Source of the DNA: DATBFU01 sp046735265
Lineage (GTDB): Bacteria; Acidobacteriota; Thermoanaerobaculia; UBA5066; Gp7-AA6
Assembly (NCBI GenBank): GCA_046735265.1
Contig: JBKPSZ010000257.1
Location: 1 to 7,940 of the forward strand
Length of the DNA stretch: 7,940 bases
Direction of reading: 5' to 3'
The translations under genes and the position numbers were made by a program. A model generated the notes under the pieces. That model did no database searches. It was given only the letters and a program-made list of their open reading frames with translations, and was not told where the DNA came from. This document shows positions 1-5,642 of this stretch, one piece after another (position 1 is the stretch's first letter; each line of letters opens with the position of its first letter).

Positions 1-47
1 ACACGTTGTACTCATCGTCGGCAGCGTCAGATGTGTATAAGAGACAG
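1..47 (+). other. Illumina P5/i5 index + Nextera transposase adapter (artefact)
   Basis: These bases are library adapter, not genome. Positions 1-4 (ACAC) match the 3' end of the Illumina P5 primer. Positions 5-14 (GTTGTACTCA) sit where a 10-base i5 index belongs. Positions 15-28 match the Nextera read-1 overhang, and 29-47 are the 19-bp Tn5 mosaic end AGATGTGTATAAGAGACAG. Genomic sequence begins at 48. Reading through the adapter creates the peptides MYSSSAASDVYKRQ on the plus strand and a terminal LSLIHI on the minus strand; neither is biological. Confidence 0.97.
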
Positions 48-308
48 GCTCCACAGCGCGACGCCGGCGGCGAGCAGACGCGGGCGGTTGCCGCGGTCAC
101 CGAGCCGGCCGAACACCGGAGACGCGAGCATGTAGACGATAAGGAACGCCGTCGCGAGCAGTCCCAGTTGCGCATCGTTCGGCTTCATCTCCGAGCGCTT
201 GAGGCTCTCGACGAGCGCCGGCACGACGAAGCGATCGAGATAGTTGAGGAGATTGGCGAGAGTCAGGAGGGCGACGGCCCAGAAAGCCGCGCGGCGCGGA
301 AGATTCAA
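48..308 (-). CDS. MFS transporter, N-terminal 87 residues (3' end lost at contig end)
   Basis: This is the beginning of a major facilitator superfamily transporter, an inner-membrane secondary carrier; the substrate cannot be told. The visible 87 residues hold a first hydrophobic segment at about 8-24, a conserved NYLDRF at 22-27 typical of TM1 in spinster-like and related MFS proteins, and a second hydrophobic segment at about 50-66. The MFS motif A loop follows at 67-79 (GRLGDRGNRPRLL). I chose the TTG at 308-306 because it overlaps the TGA of the acetyltransferase upstream (TTGA), which suggests translational coupling, and because it places TM1 close to the N-terminus. A GTG at 332-330 in the same frame is an alternative but lies inside the preceding gene. 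The other ten or so helices are missing only because the contig ends in adapter at 47, so this is not a pseudogene. Family is secure; the start is less so. Confidence 0.85.
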
Positions 309-727
309 TCGCCCGACGTGCCTCGCCAGCACGGAACCGAGGTCATCATAGTGTAGCCCTGTTTCTCGTAGAAGCCCTTCGCCGTGGCGCGGCTGTCGAG
401 GTAGATGCGCTCGATGCCTTCGGCGCGGGAACGGCCCGCGAGCCATCGCAGCATCTCGGCGCCGTGCCCCTTTCCGCGCGCCTCCTCGAGCGTCACGAGA
501 TCGTCCACGAAGAGATGCTCGCCGCGGGCGAGGGTATGGCTCCGGCGCACGCCAGCGAGGCAGACGAGCCGGCCGCCGTCGAAGCCGCCGAAGAGGCGGT
601 AGCCCTCGATCTGCTGCCGGCTGACCTCTCGGAGAAACGACTCGGCGCGGATGCGGTCCCGCAACGACGACAGGAGAGGGAACGAATCCCGGATCTCTTC
701 GTCGGTCCGAAGCTCGCGGATGTCCAT
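305..727 (-). CDS. GNAT-family N-acetyltransferase
   Basis: A 140-residue protein with the GNAT fold, expected to transfer an acetyl group from acetyl-CoA to an amine; the substrate is unknown. The acetyl-CoA pyrophosphate loop is at 84-89 (RGKGHG, matching R/Q-x-x-G-x-G/A), preceded by the beta4 strand VDDLVTL at 74-80. The C-terminal motif AKGFYEKQGY is at 117-126, as in single-domain GNATs that end with FYxxxGF/Y. Length fits a one-domain cytoplasmic enzyme. The start is the ATG at 727-725 (MDIRELRTDEE); an open frame continues upstream but only as a shadow of the beta-helix gene, and no strong Shine-Dalgarno is visible. The stop overlaps the start of the MFS gene, so the two are probably co-translated; a GNAT with a transporter could modify and export the same compound, but that is inference. 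Confidence 0.9.
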   Translation of the reverse strand: MDIRELRTDEEIRDSFPLLSSLRDRIRAESFLREVSRQQIEGYRLFGGFDGGRLVCLAGVRRSHTLARGEHLFVDDLVTLEEARGKGHGAEMLRWLAGRSRAEGIERIYLDSRATAKGFYEKQGYTMMTSVPCWRGTSGD

Positions 728-825
728 GCGGCGGATTCTACGAGGCGAAACCGGCACGCCGACCAGGGACTGAGGACTCGCGACTGGGGGATTCTTTCTC
801 CACAGCAGTCCTCGGTCCCTCGTCC
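728..825. other. 98-bp spacer between second beta-helix gene and GNAT gene
   Basis: No coding sequence is seen here. Most of the spacer is taken up by the two inverted 7-bp repeat arrays described separately. No convincing promoter hexamers or U-rich terminator tail were found for the minus-strand genes. Confidence 0.7.
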
Positions 826-831
826 CTAGTC
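761..831. repeat. Inverted arrays of 7-bp repeats forming a long hairpin
   Basis: On the plus strand GAC recurs at exactly 7-base steps at 761, 768, 775 and 782, within degenerate heptads of the form GACNNNG. After a gap of about 20 bases the inverse, GTC, recurs at 808, 815, 822 and 829, again exactly 7 apart. The arrays are complementary: 765-778 pairs with 807-820 over 14 positions with a single T/G pair at 771-814, and pairing continues to 761-763 with 822-824. The loop is 28 bases. The last GTC unit overlaps the TAG stop (828-826) of the second beta-helix gene, so the hairpin starts right after that gene's end in the direction of transcription. It may act as a transcript-stabilising or attenuating structure, or be a member of a dispersed intergenic repeat family. 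There is no U-tract to call it an intrinsic terminator. Confidence 0.8.
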
Positions 832-2616
832 CGGCGCAGGCTCGGCCGGCTCTTCGACCTCGATGCAGCCCGAGAACTCCGACGTGTTGCCTGCGGCGTC
901 GGTCGTCGTGGCGGTGATCTGCTGGCCGGGGGGCGCCGTCAGCGAGACGCCGAACTCCGCGTGGCCGGCGGGGTCCGTCGAGAACGTCGTCAGCGCGATC
1001 ATCGCCTCGCCTTCGCCGTACCCGGATGGGTCGCACCGTGGGCTCGCGAAGAGCTCGATCGTGTAGTCCGCCGAAGGGGCCGCGTCGAGCGTCCCCTCGA
1101 CGCTGTAAGGCGTCGCCCGCGTCAGGACGGGGAACGCGGCGAACGTGCCGAGGCCGGCGGCCGAGCCGGGCGGGTCCTCGGTGACCCCGTCGCCGCCGAG
1201 GTCGATTCCGAGGCCGCCGTTCTCGAAGATCGCGTTGCCGCGAATCGTGTTGCCCGGTCCGGCGGAGAACTGCACCTCGACTCCGGCGCCGGAGTTGAAG
1301 GCGATCCGGTTTCCTTCCGTCGCGGAGTCGCCGCCGATCTGGTTGCGGCGCGCTCCGTCGCGCACCAGAACTCCGATGGCGTTTCCGAGGCGCTCGACGC
1401 CGACGGCGTCGACACCGATCGCGTTGCCGAGGATCCGAGCCCCTTCCGCCTCGAACGCGAGCTCGATGCCGGCGCCGGCGTTTCCGGAGACGAGGTTGCG
1501 GACGGCGGGCGAGTTTCCGCCCACGGTGACCCGGACCGACTTCTGGATCGAGATCCCGGCGCCCCGGTTCGCGAGCGCGGCGGTTCCGGCCGCGTCCGTG
1601 CCGACGAAGTTCCCTTGAACGAGCGCCGCGTCGCCCGGCAGGATTCCCGGTCCCGCGTTGCCCGAAACGAGGTTGCAGTCGCCCGAGCACGCCCCGGTCG
1701 GGCTGGTCCGGTCGGAGCCGCCGATCTTTCCGCCGCCCCGGATGCCGCCGCGGCCGTTGCCGAGGGAGCTCCGTCCCGACTCGTCCGTGCCGACGAAGTT
1801 GCCGAGGATCGCGTCGTTCGGTCCCGCCGAGATGCCGACGCCTCCATTACCGGACACGAGATTGCCCGCTCCGGAGACGGGACTCCCGATCGTGTTGCCT
1901 CCGCCCGATGCGATCCCGTCTCCCCGGTTCGGAATTGCTCGGACGCCGGCGGCGTCCGTGCCGATGCGATTGGCCACCACGAGGTTGCGGCTGCCGGTGA
2001 TCCGGATGCCGTCGCCGGCGTTGCCCGAGACGAGGTTGCCCGCGCCCGCCTCGGTGCCGCCAATCGTGTTCCCGTCCGTCGAGACCAGGATGCCGTGCCC
2101 CCGGTTTCCGGCCGCGGCCACGCCCGTCGCGTCCGTGCCGACGAAGTTGCGCTCGAGGACGTTGCCCCCTTTCTCCTCGAGGACGATCGCCCCGAGCGCG
2201 CCCGGAGCGAATCGCGAGACGACGATTCCGCGCACCGTGCTCGCCCCCGCGGTGATGCGCAATGCGACGGCGTCTTCCCCGGCGCTCGAGCCGTCGAGCT
2301 GAATGAGCGGCGCAGCCTCGAAGCCGGGCTGGCTCGTCCCGTCGAGGAGGATCGGATCGGTAATCAGCGGCAGCGGAGAGGAAAGCGCGATTCGCGCAGG
2401 TCCCGACCCGAGCGCGAAGACGACTGTGTCCTTTCCGCGGCGGGCATTGGCGAAGGTGATCGCATCTCGAAGAGTGCAGGTCCCCGTGCCCGTCGCCGCG
2501 CAGCCCGAGTCGTGGAGCCCGTCGGAGGGGTCGTTGACGGCGATCGTCGCGGCGGCGGCCACGGTCGGAAGCGCCCAGACGATGAGGAGCCCGAGAAAAC
2601 GCGCGATCCGGCTCAC
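826..2616 (-). CDS. Secreted CSLREA-type parallel beta-helix repeat protein (shorter paralogue)
   Basis: A 596-residue exported protein of unknown function with the right-handed beta-helix architecture of the pectate-lyase-like superfamily. A signal peptide covers about 1-23 (hydrophobic FLGLLIVWALPTVAAAA). The CSLREA-type motif CTLRDAI is at 47-53. Five helix repeats of 57-63 residues occupy about 156-459, each built on NFVGTDAAG...GNR..GI...NTIGG...GAGNLVSGNAG.GI, closed by a cap beginning NAIFENGGLGIDLG at 461-474. An Ig-like domain follows at about 505-587 with FASPRCDPSG, and the protein ends in a short acidic Glu/Pro tail. Repeat 3 has an insertion with two cysteines (C310, C314). No polysaccharide-lyase catalytic residues can be assigned, so binding or adhesion is as likely as catalysis. 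The start is the GTG at 2616-2614, the only initiation codon just before the signal peptide; longer frames upstream overlap the paralogue. It lies 43 bp downstream of that paralogue and lacks its C-terminal domain. Confidence 0.9.
   Translation of the reverse strand: MSRIARFLGLLIVWALPTVAAAATIAVNDPSDGLHDSGCAATGTGTCTLRDAITFANARRGKDTVVFALGSGPARIALSSPLPLITDPILLDGTSQPGFEAAPLIQLDGSSAGEDAVALRITAGASTVRGIVVSRFAPGALGAIVLEEKGGNVLERNFVGTDATGVAAAGNRGHGILVSTDGNTIGGTEAGAGNLVSGNAGDGIRITGSRNLVVANRIGTDAAGVRAIPNRGDGIASGGGNTIGSPVSGAGNLVSGNGGVGISAGPNDAILGNFVGTDESGRSSLGNGRGGIRGGGKIGGSDRTSPTGACSGDCNLVSGNAGPGILPGDAALVQGNFVGTDAAGTAALANRGAGISIQKSVRVTVGGNSPAVRNLVSGNAGAGIELAFEAEGARILGNAIGVDAVGVERLGNAIGVLVRDGARRNQIGGDSATEGNRIAFNSGAGVEVQFSAGPGNTIRGNAIFENGGLGIDLGGDGVTEDPPGSAAGLGTFAAFPVLTRATPYSVEGTLDAAPSADYTIELFASPRCDPSGYGEGEAMIALTTFSTDPAGHAEFGVSLTAPPGQQITATTTDAAGNTSEFSGCIEVEEPAEPAPD
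1240..2151 (-). repeat. Five beta-helix coding repeats in the shorter paralogue
   Basis: These bases encode residues 156-459. Five units of 59, 57, 63, 62 and 63 residues each begin at a (G)NFVGTD-like strand and contain a NLVSGN or NRIAFN asparagine-ladder turn. The nucleotide similarity between units is moderate and follows the protein repeat, so this is a coding repeat and not an independent element. Confidence 0.8.
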
Positions 2617-2659
2617 GCCCCTATTCTCGCAGCGGCTGGACGAAAGACCGGCGCGGTCC

Positions 2660-4708
2660 CTACTGGAAATACCCGACGACGTCGATGACGAACTGAACGG
2701 TGCCGCTGGCCTGATCGACGCGCACCGTGATGTCTCCGCCGGACCCGACCGGGACGACGGCGTTGTTGGCCCGAGTCTGATTTTTCCGATAGTTGATGGT
2801 CGAGACGAGCGGGAGCGCGGAATCACCGGGGAAGATCCGGAGGTCACCGGCGGCGGTCGGCTGTGTGATGGTGAAGTTGAAGGCGACGGCCGAGGCGTCA
2901 TCCGGGATGCCGCACTCGCCTCCGATTGGGAAGGAGCGGCTGGCACCGGCGGCGAGGGCCGGCGGAGCCGTGGAGCGGGTGTCGGCCAGCCGGCACGGCG
3001 CGAGCGTATGGTACTGGGCGGGCAGCGCGAGACATGCGGAAAACTCGGAGGTGTTGCCATTGGGGTCGGTCGCCGTGGCGGTGACCACCCGCCCGGGTGG
3101 AACCGTCAGGCTGACGCCGAACGAGGCATTTCCGCTCGGGTCGGTCCCGACGACCGCGCTCTGGATGAGAGTCTGCCCTTCGCCGGCCCCGGACGGATCG
3201 CAGGCCGTGCTCGCGAAGAACTGGACCCCGAAGCTGGTGTTCGGCGTGCTGTTGAGGGTGCCTTCGACGCTGCTTGCCGTCACGGAGGTCAGGACGGGAG
3301 AGTTTTGAAGGTTGTTGGGTCCGGTATCGCCGTCGCCCACATCGTTCGGCGTCACGCCATTGAATCCGAGATCGATCCCGAGGCCGCCATTGGAGAAGAT
3401 CGAGTTGCCGAAGATCGCGTTGCCGGTGCCGGTGCCGATTCCCACACCGACGCCGCCGTTGAACGCGATGACATTCCCCGTTCCCGCGGTCGGCCCGCCG
3501 ATCGTGTTCGAGTTCGCGAGCAGAGTCGTGTGGACACCGTCTCCCGAGTTTCCCAGGGGTTCCGTCCCGGAGGCATCGGTGCCGATGGAGTTGCCCTGGA
3601 CGAAGTTGCCGGTTGCCCCGCTCCCCGAAAATCCATGGATCTCGATTCCGAAGCCGGTGTTGCCCGAGATCACGTTGCGCGCGCCGGCGGTCGTTCCGCC
3701 GATGACGTTGTCGGAGGCATTGTTTGCGATGGAGACACCGCCGAGCGTGTTGGCGAGAGCGATCGTTCCGGTGACGTCGGTCCCGATGAAGTTCCCTGCT
3801 ACGGTGTTTCCGCTGGCGAAGCCGGTCGAGATGAAGATCCCACGCAGGCCGTTGCCGGAAATGACGTTGCCCGCGCCGGCCGCGATCCCGCCGATCAGGT
3901 TGTTCGCCGCGTTACCGAGCTCGATGCCGTCGTCCTCGTTCCCGATCGCCGCCGTGCCGGCCGCATTGGTGCCGATGAAATTGCCCTGGACGGTGTTGTT
4001 CGTCGAAGGGCTCGAGATGACGACGCCGGTGAGCTTGTTTCCCGAAATGACGTTGCGCGCCGCGGGGGCGGTGCCGCCCACCGTGCTGCCGGTGCCTCCC
4101 GCGATGAGAACGCCGTGTACGTTGTTTCCGCGGTTGAGCATTCCCGTGGGGTCGGTCCCGAGGAAGTTGCCGGTGATCACGGTGTTGCTGCCGACCGTCC
4201 GGATGGCGGAGTTGCCCGAGCCTCCGCGATTGATGACGAGGCCCCGGATCGTGCTTCCCGACGCATTGATGTTGATGAGGCCTCCGGCCGCGCTCCCCGC
4301 CGCGGTTCCGTCGATCTGGATCTTCAAGACGGCGTTTTCGCCGGCTGCGAGCGTGTTCACCTTCGCGCCGGGCTGGCTGTAGCCGTCGATGAGCACGGGC
4401 TCGGAGACCGTCGGAAGCGGGGAGGTGAGAAGCGTGATCGTGCAGACGGCCGCGCAGCCACCGGCGATGTCGAAGCTGATTGTGTCGAGACCCGGCGCCC
4501 CCGCGGCGCATTCGCCCGCCATCGCCCCGGACGCCGTGTTGCTGTTGGCGGCGAGGATGGCCTCGCGGAGCGTACAGACGCCGTCGTTGGCGGTCGTGTC
4601 GGCGATGCTCGTGACCGTGATTCCCGAGGCCGAAGAGACGAAGATCGCCAACACCGCGATCGAGCGCAGAGCGAGAACGAGCGGTCGCCGTGGCGCTCGT
4701 CGCTTCAT
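2660..4708 (-). CDS. Secreted CSLREA-type parallel beta-helix repeat protein with extra C-terminal domain
   Basis: A 682-residue exported protein of unknown function, paralogous to the gene just downstream. A basic N-terminus (MKRRAPRR) and hydrophobic stretch to about residue 29 form a signal peptide. The CSLREA-type motif CTLREAI is at 45-51. Four beta-helix repeats of 62-67 residues lie at about 180-433 (GNFIGTDAAGT...GNVISGN...GI.I), followed by a cap with IFSNGGLGIDLG at 437-448 and an Ig-like domain at about 480-560 (FFASTACDPSG...). A further domain of about 118 residues runs from YHTLAPCRLADTR at 566 to the end (VIDVVGYFQ), with TQPTAAGDLRIFP and NYRKNQTRANNAVVP in the middle. That last domain is recurrent in Acidobacteriota-like secreted proteins and its role is unknown to me; a surface-attachment role would be a guess. 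I prefer the ATG at 4708-4706 over a GTG at 4720-4718, because the Met-Lys-Arg-Arg start is typical of signal peptides; neither has a strong ribosome site. Confidence 0.9.
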   Translation of the reverse strand: MKRRAPRRPLVLALRSIAVLAIFVSSASGITVTSIADTTANDGVCTLREAILAANSNTASGAMAGECAAGAPGLDTISFDIAGGCAAVCTITLLTSPLPTVSEPVLIDGYSQPGAKVNTLAAGENAVLKIQIDGTAAGSAAGGLININASGSTIRGLVINRGGSGNSAIRTVGSNTVITGNFLGTDPTGMLNRGNNVHGVLIAGGTGSTVGGTAPAARNVISGNKLTGVVISSPSTNNTVQGNFIGTNAAGTAAIGNEDDGIELGNAANNLIGGIAAGAGNVISGNGLRGIFISTGFASGNTVAGNFIGTDVTGTIALANTLGGVSIANNASDNVIGGTTAGARNVISGNTGFGIEIHGFSGSGATGNFVQGNSIGTDASGTEPLGNSGDGVHTTLLANSNTIGGPTAGTGNVIAFNGGVGVGIGTGTGNAIFGNSIFSNGGLGIDLGFNGVTPNDVGDGDTGPNNLQNSPVLTSVTASSVEGTLNSTPNTSFGVQFFASTACDPSGAGEGQTLIQSAVVGTDPSGNASFGVSLTVPPGRVVTATATDPNGNTSEFSACLALPAQYHTLAPCRLADTRSTAPPALAAGASRSFPIGGECGIPDDASAVAFNFTITQPTAAGDLRIFPGDSALPLVSTINYRKNQTRANNAVVPVGSGGDITVRVDQASGTVQFVIDVVGYFQ
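3410..4171 (-). repeat. Four beta-helix coding repeats in the longer paralogue
   Basis: These bases encode residues 180-433 as four units of 62, 63, 67 and 62 residues. Each has a GNFIGTD-like opening, an IGG..AG..NVISGN segment and a GI.I strand. The third is lengthened by a Gly/Ser-rich loop (HGFSGSGATGNF). Confidence 0.8.
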
Positions 4709-4755
4709 GAACGCTGCCACTTCAGGTCCATCGCCCTATCCAGACGGCCGGCGCG

Positions 4756-5139
4756 TCAGCCCTTCGACGGCGGCCGGTACGACGCGCGGTTTTCCGGGCC
4801 TTCCCAAACCGTGACCTCCTCGACGCGCGACCATCCGAGCGCACCGGCGCCCTCGAGCCTCTCGGCGAAGTGCCTTGCGAGGTTCTCGGCGGACGTATTG
4901 CGGCCGGCGAACGCCGGGTGGTCGTTCAGATAGGTGTAGTCGAGCTCCTTCGCGATCGCCTCGAGCGCCCTCTTCGCCGGCACGAAATCCACGGCGACGT
5001 CGTAGCGCTGGAGCTTTTCCGATGCGAGGACCGCCTCGACCTTGTAAGAGTGGCCGTGCAGGGGCTCGGGGCCGCCCTCGTAGTCGATCAGATTGTGCGC
5101 GGCTTCGAAGCGCGCGGACACCGTGACGCGGTAGGGCAT
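4756..5139 (-). CDS. queD: QueD/6-pyruvoyl-tetrahydropterin synthase family protein (PTPS-III-like active site)
   Basis: A 127-residue protein of the COG0720 family, whose members act on 7,8-dihydroneopterin triphosphate as T-folds. The symbol is a family label only. The zinc site is complete: H15 (FEAAH), H28 and H30 (LHGH). The acid residue of the C-terminal motif is E113 (VTVWEGP), and NTSAEN at 81-86 fits the substrate-binding segment. What is odd is the catalytic machinery. The protein has no cysteine at all, and the usual LDH is LDY at 66-68. Instead a glutamate lies three residues before the zinc motif (E25, in EPLHGH). In published work on the family, an ExxHGH arrangement without Cys marks PTPS-III enzymes that make 6-hydroxymethyl-dihydropterin for folate, bypassing dihydroneopterin aldolase. 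So folate synthesis is a possible role in place of queuosine. Start is the ATG at 5139-5137; no clear Shine-Dalgarno is seen. It is divergent from the S9 peptidase remnant and lies 47 bp upstream of the beta-helix pair. Confidence 0.88.
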   Translation of the reverse strand: MPYRVTVSARFEAAHNLIDYEGGPEPLHGHSYKVEAVLASEKLQRYDVAVDFVPAKRALEAIAKELDYTYLNDHPAFAGRNTSAENLARHFAERLEGAGALGWSRVEEVTVWEGPENRASYRPPSKG

Positions 5140-5179
5140 GCGTGCATGTTATCGGAGGCGGCGCGGCGTCCTCGCCGGC

Positions 5180-5208
5180 TTGAGGCCGCGGGACCTTCTC
5201 GCTACAGT
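5180..5208 (+). promoter_or_regulatory. Candidate sigma70-type promoter for the S9 peptidase remnant
   Basis: TTGAGG at 5180-5185 (4 of 6 to TTGACA) and TACAGT at 5203-5208 (4 of 6 to TATAAT) are separated by exactly 17 bases. This would place a transcript start near 5215, upstream of a strong ribosome site at 5231. The match is only moderate and other spacings in such GC-rich DNA could arise by chance. Confidence 0.4.
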
Positions 5209-5230
5209 GCGATCGCCGCACTTCCCAGCG

Positions 5231-5236
5231 AAGGAG
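5231..5236 (+). promoter_or_regulatory. Strong Shine-Dalgarno AAGGAG
   Basis: AAGGAG lies 5 bases before the ATG at 5242. It fixes the start of the S9 peptidase remnant and rejects the longer open frame that extends upstream to 4870 opposite the QueD-like gene. It is the clearest ribosome site in the window. Confidence 0.8.
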
Positions 5237-5241
5237 ATTCC

Positions 5242-5624
5242 ATGAGAAGCCGCCGAATCGCGCGAATGTTTCTTCGAGTCCGGATTGCGCTCGGGGCGTT
5301 GGCCCTCGCGGCGCCGGCGGCCCGGGCCGCGGACGGATCGCCGACCCTCGGGGTCGACGATTACTTCCGCTTGAAGAAGATCACGCAGGTCGCCGTGTCA
5401 CCCGATGGCCGGCGCGTCGCGTACGTCGTTCATGCCGGAGCGATGCTCACGTATTACTCCGACCAGCTCTCCTTCGGAACCTCGACCGGTTCGCCTTCTG
5501 GCTGAAGGGCGACGAGCGCTCAGGGGAGGGGAAGTCGGAGCAGTACCGGCGTTGGAGCCAGATGCGGGCGGGCTCCGCCTGGGAGAAGGAGTACGCCGCG
5601 GCGGCCGGGAGCCGGAGTCGCTAG
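5242..5624 (+). pseudogene. S9-family peptidase remnant: N- and C-terminal ends only, internal deletion with frame change
   Basis: The ATG at 5242 opens a signal peptide (residues 1-29, ending APAARA) followed by the N-terminal strand typical of S9 prolyl-oligopeptidase-type enzymes (LGVDDYFRLKKITQVAVSPD, then GRRVAYVV, to residue 63). This frame stops at 5503-5505. In a different frame, from about 5442-5478 to the TAG at 5622-5624, the sequence reads as the C-terminal end of the same family: NLDRFAFWLKGDE, then SEQYRRWSQMR, resembling the NLDWFRFWLxG...QYxRW end of S9 alpha/beta hydrolases. A full enzyme of this kind is usually 600-700 residues; here only about 125 codons remain. The beta-propeller and the whole catalytic domain with its Ser-Asp-His triad are gone. 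The junction lies between about 5430 and 5480. The intact promoter and ribosome site suggest a recent deletion, but an assembly join cannot be excluded. If translated as is, the product would be an 87-residue exported peptide. Confidence 0.75.
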
Positions 5625-5642
5625 AGCGAGCCCGGGCGGGTC

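Noticed and set aside
6..356. Plus-strand open frame starting MYSSSAASDVYKRQ
   Set aside because: It starts inside the sequencing adapter and runs antisense to the MFS and GNAT genes; the first residues are translated adapter.
728..1690. Upstream extension of the acetyltransferase frame to 1690
   Set aside because: The added residues are almost only Arg, Gly, Ala and Pro and overlap the beta-helix gene in another frame; the GNAT domain is complete from the ATG at 727.
961..2688. Plus-strand open frame of 575 codons opposite the shorter beta-helix gene
   Set aside because: Same reason: low-complexity antisense shadow of a well-supported gene, with no plausible start signals.
2617..3060. Upstream extension of the shorter beta-helix protein to 3060
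   Set aside because: It overlaps the end of the paralogue and has Ser/Pro/Arg-rich shadow composition; the signal peptide begins right at the GTG at 2616.
1240..4171. Regularly spaced repeats that might be a CRISPR array or other DNA repeat
   Set aside because: The periodicity is of 170-200 bases, follows codon frame, and encodes the beta-helix repeat; there are no identical repeat units with unique spacers.
2303..4933. Very long plus-strand open frame (876 codons) opposite the beta-helix genes
   Set aside because: It is Arg/Asp/Gly-rich with no recognisable domain and mirrors the GC-rich repeat codons of the minus-strand gene, which has a signal peptide and clear repeats.
5140..5160. TAACAT near 5150 on the minus strand as a -10 box for the QueD-like gene
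   Set aside because: No -35 match at a proper distance, and it would place the transcript start almost at the ATG; too weak to call.
5625..5642. GCCCGGGC palindrome between the converging S9 remnant and radical SAM gene as a terminator
   Set aside because: Only an 8-base palindrome with no loop and no T-tract; such strings are common in this base composition.
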